A stretch of 64,000 bases of DNA, taken from an uncultured Lachnospiraceae bacterium. GTDB lineage: Bacteria > Bacillota > Clostridia > Lachnospirales > Lachnospiraceae. The number at the start of each line of letters is the position of its first letter. The stretch's first letter is position 1. The stretch is from the NCBI GenBank assembly GCA_910579495.1, contig CAJTVD010000001.1:1-64000 (forward strand). The letters are read 5' to 3'. Shown piece by piece: positions 62,125 to 64,000 of the stretch. The position numbers were made by a program, and so were the translations under genes. The notes under the pieces are model-generated. The model worked only from the letters and a program-made list of their open reading frames with translations, was not told where the DNA came from and searched no databases.

Positions 62125-63726
62125 TTATAAAGGCCCCATCTTCACATCCCCCTGGGATTTTACAAACCTACAGTGGTCCGCACGGCCTTTTACAATCATA
62201 GAAACATCTGCAATGCAGATTTTAACACCCCCATATACTTCGCTTGTCACTTCAATCCTTGCGTCATCCGTATTTTCCAGGAGCTTTTCAAGATAATCAA
62301 TTTCCTTTTTCATTTCTTCCTGCAAACGCTGGTTCTCTTTTTGCTTTTTCAGCATATCCTGAAAATTCCTTACCAGCTCCGGCTTCATATTGTTCTTCTG
62401 TGACAGCTTCTGGGCCATGGCTATCAAAACAGGCTGGGTGGCATCTATGGCCTTTTTATTCTCTTCGCTTTGCTTTAAAAGCTGCTGCAGGCGCTGTTTC
62501 ATATTGGGGTCCGCCCCCACTTCCACAACCGTTGCCGCCCCCATGGATGAGCCTAAGGTTTTCACCTGGATCAGGTGCATGGCGCTTACTTTTCCGCCAG
62601 TAATAAACCCTCTCCTGCCGTTAACCAAAACCTCTGTCCCAGCCATCACTTCGCTGTGCAGGATAGATTCCGTTGACACATATCCCTTGGCATTAACTGT
62701 TGCATTTTCCAGGTACTTGGCAATTACATTTCCTTCTGCCTTTAATGTGCCCTTTTCCATCCCGTTCATGCCCCGGGCAATAATGATATTCCCTGTAGCT
62801 TCCAGGTATGCCCCTTCCACTACCCCCCTGACTTCAATATCTCCCTGGGCTTTCACCGAGAAATTGGTACACACATTCCCGTTCACCTTCACATTGCCAT
62901 TATAATCAATATTGCCTGTGGAATTATCCACGTTTTCTACTTCCAGTACATTAGAAACAAAAACCCGGTCTTCCACCAAAGTCACATGCCCGTCAACATC
63001 CGAAATAATTTCCAGTTTGTCTTCTGACAAGTGGGCGTTACGCTCATGCTTGAGCACAAGCTGTTTGATGCTCCTGGGGGGGATTTTTTCACAGGCAAGG
63101 TTAATGCCCGCCTCCCCTGCATCCCCGGGAAAAAGCCTGGCAAGCACATCCCCTGCCTTACAGCAATTGACTGTATTTAAATTAAAAAAGTCTACGCTTC
63201 CGTCTTCTTTCAGTGTAGGCTTTACCGATAAATCTGTCTCAAAATAATACTCTATCCTGGCATCCTCCCCATGTCTTGGAGGCTGCCCTTTTGCAACCAA
63301 TATATCTGTACAGTAAAGGGGCCGCCTGAAAAATTTCTTTAATCCCTCTTTATTGATACCATATTTGATACCTTCCTGCTGCAGGTCACTTATAAATTCC
63401 TCCGCCGTCAGCCTGGCCCCATTGGTAGAGGGGGGATAAAACCTTGCGGTTGCTGTCATCCTGTCCGGGCTTACCACAAGGGTATAGGATTCCTTCACTG
63501 CCTCAGGCATATTCCGGTTCAGGAAAATTTCGGTTTCGCCGCCCCCTTCCGGCATGACGCCCGCCAGCCCCTTTTTTAAAGCAGCCGCATCAAAACTGAT
63601 CCCATTACGGGTAAGATATTCCGCCAGCTCCCTGACATTGACTGGCTTCCCCCCGTCCACAGGCGCAAATACCTTCAGCCAGGCACCGTCGCCCCCTCCG
63701 GTTATCTGGAAATAACTATTTTTCAT
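62125..63726 (-). CDS. fapA: FapA family protein (DUF342, flagellar assembly protein A)
   Basis: 533 aa: N-terminal domain of about 230 aa, a parallel beta-helix centre (VDNSTGNIDYNGNVKVNGNV, GDIEVRGVVEGAYLEATGNI), then a coiled coil (about 430-490) and a short end domain. FapA-type proteins are linked to motility/chemotaxis regulation; the biochemical role is unsettled. GAGGAGGTTTT precedes the ATG. Next to the sigma-28 gene. Confidence 0.85.
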   Translation of the reverse strand: MKNSYFQITGGGDGAWLKVFAPVDGGKPVNVRELAEYLTRNGISFDAAALKKGLAGVMPEGGGETEIFLNRNMPEAVKESYTLVVSPDRMTATARFYPPSTNGARLTAEEFISDLQQEGIKYGINKEGLKKFFRRPLYCTDILVAKGQPPRHGEDARIEYYFETDLSVKPTLKEDGSVDFFNLNTVNCCKAGDVLARLFPGDAGEAGINLACEKIPPRSIKQLVLKHERNAHLSEDKLEIISDVDGHVTLVEDRVFVSNVLEVENVDNSTGNIDYNGNVKVNGNVCTNFSVKAQGDIEVRGVVEGAYLEATGNIIIARGMNGMEKGTLKAEGNVIAKYLENATVNAKGYVSTESILHSEVMAGTEVLVNGRRGFITGGKVSAMHLIQVKTLGSSMGAATVVEVGADPNMKQRLQQLLKQSEENKKAIDATQPVLIAMAQKLSQKNNMKPELVRNFQDMLKKQKENQRLQEEMKKEIDYLEKLLENTDDARIEVTSEVYGGVKICIADVSMIVKGRADHCRFVKSQGDVKMGPL

Positions 63727-63777
63727 TCAAAACCTCCTCTGTACGATTCGGCAATATTGTCCTTTGCTATCACATTA

Positions 63778-64000
63778 CTATACGGAAAATATCCCCATAT
63801 AATTCCCCATCTTCTTTTTCATTTTCTGAAGCGCCCTGGTATGGAGCTGTGATATCCTTGACTCCGATACCTCAAGCACATTACTGATTTCCTTTAAAGT
63901 CAGGTCTTCATAGTAATAAAGCAGTATCACCTTCTTTTCCTTTTCTGTCAAGAGCGAAAGTGCCTGTTCCAAAATTATCTTTAGTTCTTTTTTTTCAACT
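63778..64000 (-). CDS. RNA polymerase sigma-28 factor (FliA/SigD/WhiG type), 3' part
   Basis: The gene runs off the window edge; only region 4 is visible: LTEKEKKVILLYYYEDLTLK, EISNVLEVSESRISQLHTRA, QKMKKKMG. The frame is open to the last bases, so an internal TTG at 63972 is not the true start. Directs transcription of flagellar and chemotaxis genes; the fapA neighbour supports this. Confidence 0.85.
   Translation of the reverse strand, partial: VEKKELKIILEQALSLLTEKEKKVILLYYYEDLTLKEISNVLEVSESRISQLHTRALQKMKKKMGNYMGIFSV

Noticed and set aside
1..64000. CRISPR arrays, rRNA and tRNA genes
   Set aside because: No regularly spaced repeats and no cloverleaf or rRNA signature found by eye; a tRNAscan or Infernal run would confirm.

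Overview
The window looks like chromosome of a gut Lachnospiraceae (Clostridia, Firmicutes). Supporting signs are strong AGGAGG-type ribosome sites, a bile-salt-hydrolase-like gene, L-fucose genes, a class B sortase with a large repeat adhesin, and a motility-associated sigma-28/FapA/DUF6115 block joined to rpsB-tsf-pyrH-frr-uppS-cdsA-dxr-rseP. The species cannot be fixed from sequence alone. No rRNA, tRNA or CRISPR array was seen.

Layout. 1-3.4 kb (+): a three-gene ABC importer with its own promoter and terminators. 3.4-11.4 kb (-): the start of the division/cell-wall cluster (mraZ, rsmH, an FtsL-like gene, a class B PBP, and a second PBP cut off before its KTG motif), preceded by lgt and ychF. 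11.4-35.3 kb: accessory DNA made of an integrase/excisionase pair, sortase B plus a frameshifted repeat adhesin, a truncated sugar-uptake/glycosidase remnant, a mobile-element fragment (dut, toxin-antitoxin, SLOG and DUF3789 genes), a run of small minus-strand genes, an intact RtcB-PrfH RNA-repair/ribosome-rescue operon, gene fragments and a DUF697-type GTPase. 35.4-39.3 kb: sugar-alcohol genes (GPH transporter, zinc dehydrogenase, ROK regulator). 39.5-46.3 kb: L-fucose operon with DUF362 and phosphoesterase genes, then the bile salt hydrolase-like gene. 46.3-50.7 kb: a PP2C, Ser/Thr kinase and DUF1266 lipoprotein cassette. 50.8-64 kb: conserved envelope/translation block running into a partial sigma-28 gene.

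How the parts work together. The core blocks make lipid carrier, isoprenoid precursor, phospholipid precursor, peptidoglycan and translation factors. The fucose and sugar-alcohol loci and the BSH-like enzyme fit a mucosal/gut niche. The accessory middle shows repeated insertion and deletion: at least six genes are cut at junctions.

The most notable locus is rtcB-prfH. Its leader holds a promoter, a 26-codon ORF with a strong ribosome site, and an intrinsic terminator before rtcB. That arrangement suggests that translation of the leader controls a ribosome-repair operon. This is an inference from layout and has not been tested. The nearby cluster of uncharacterised small proteins, including two CxxC paralogues about 9 kb apart, is the other candidate for new biology.
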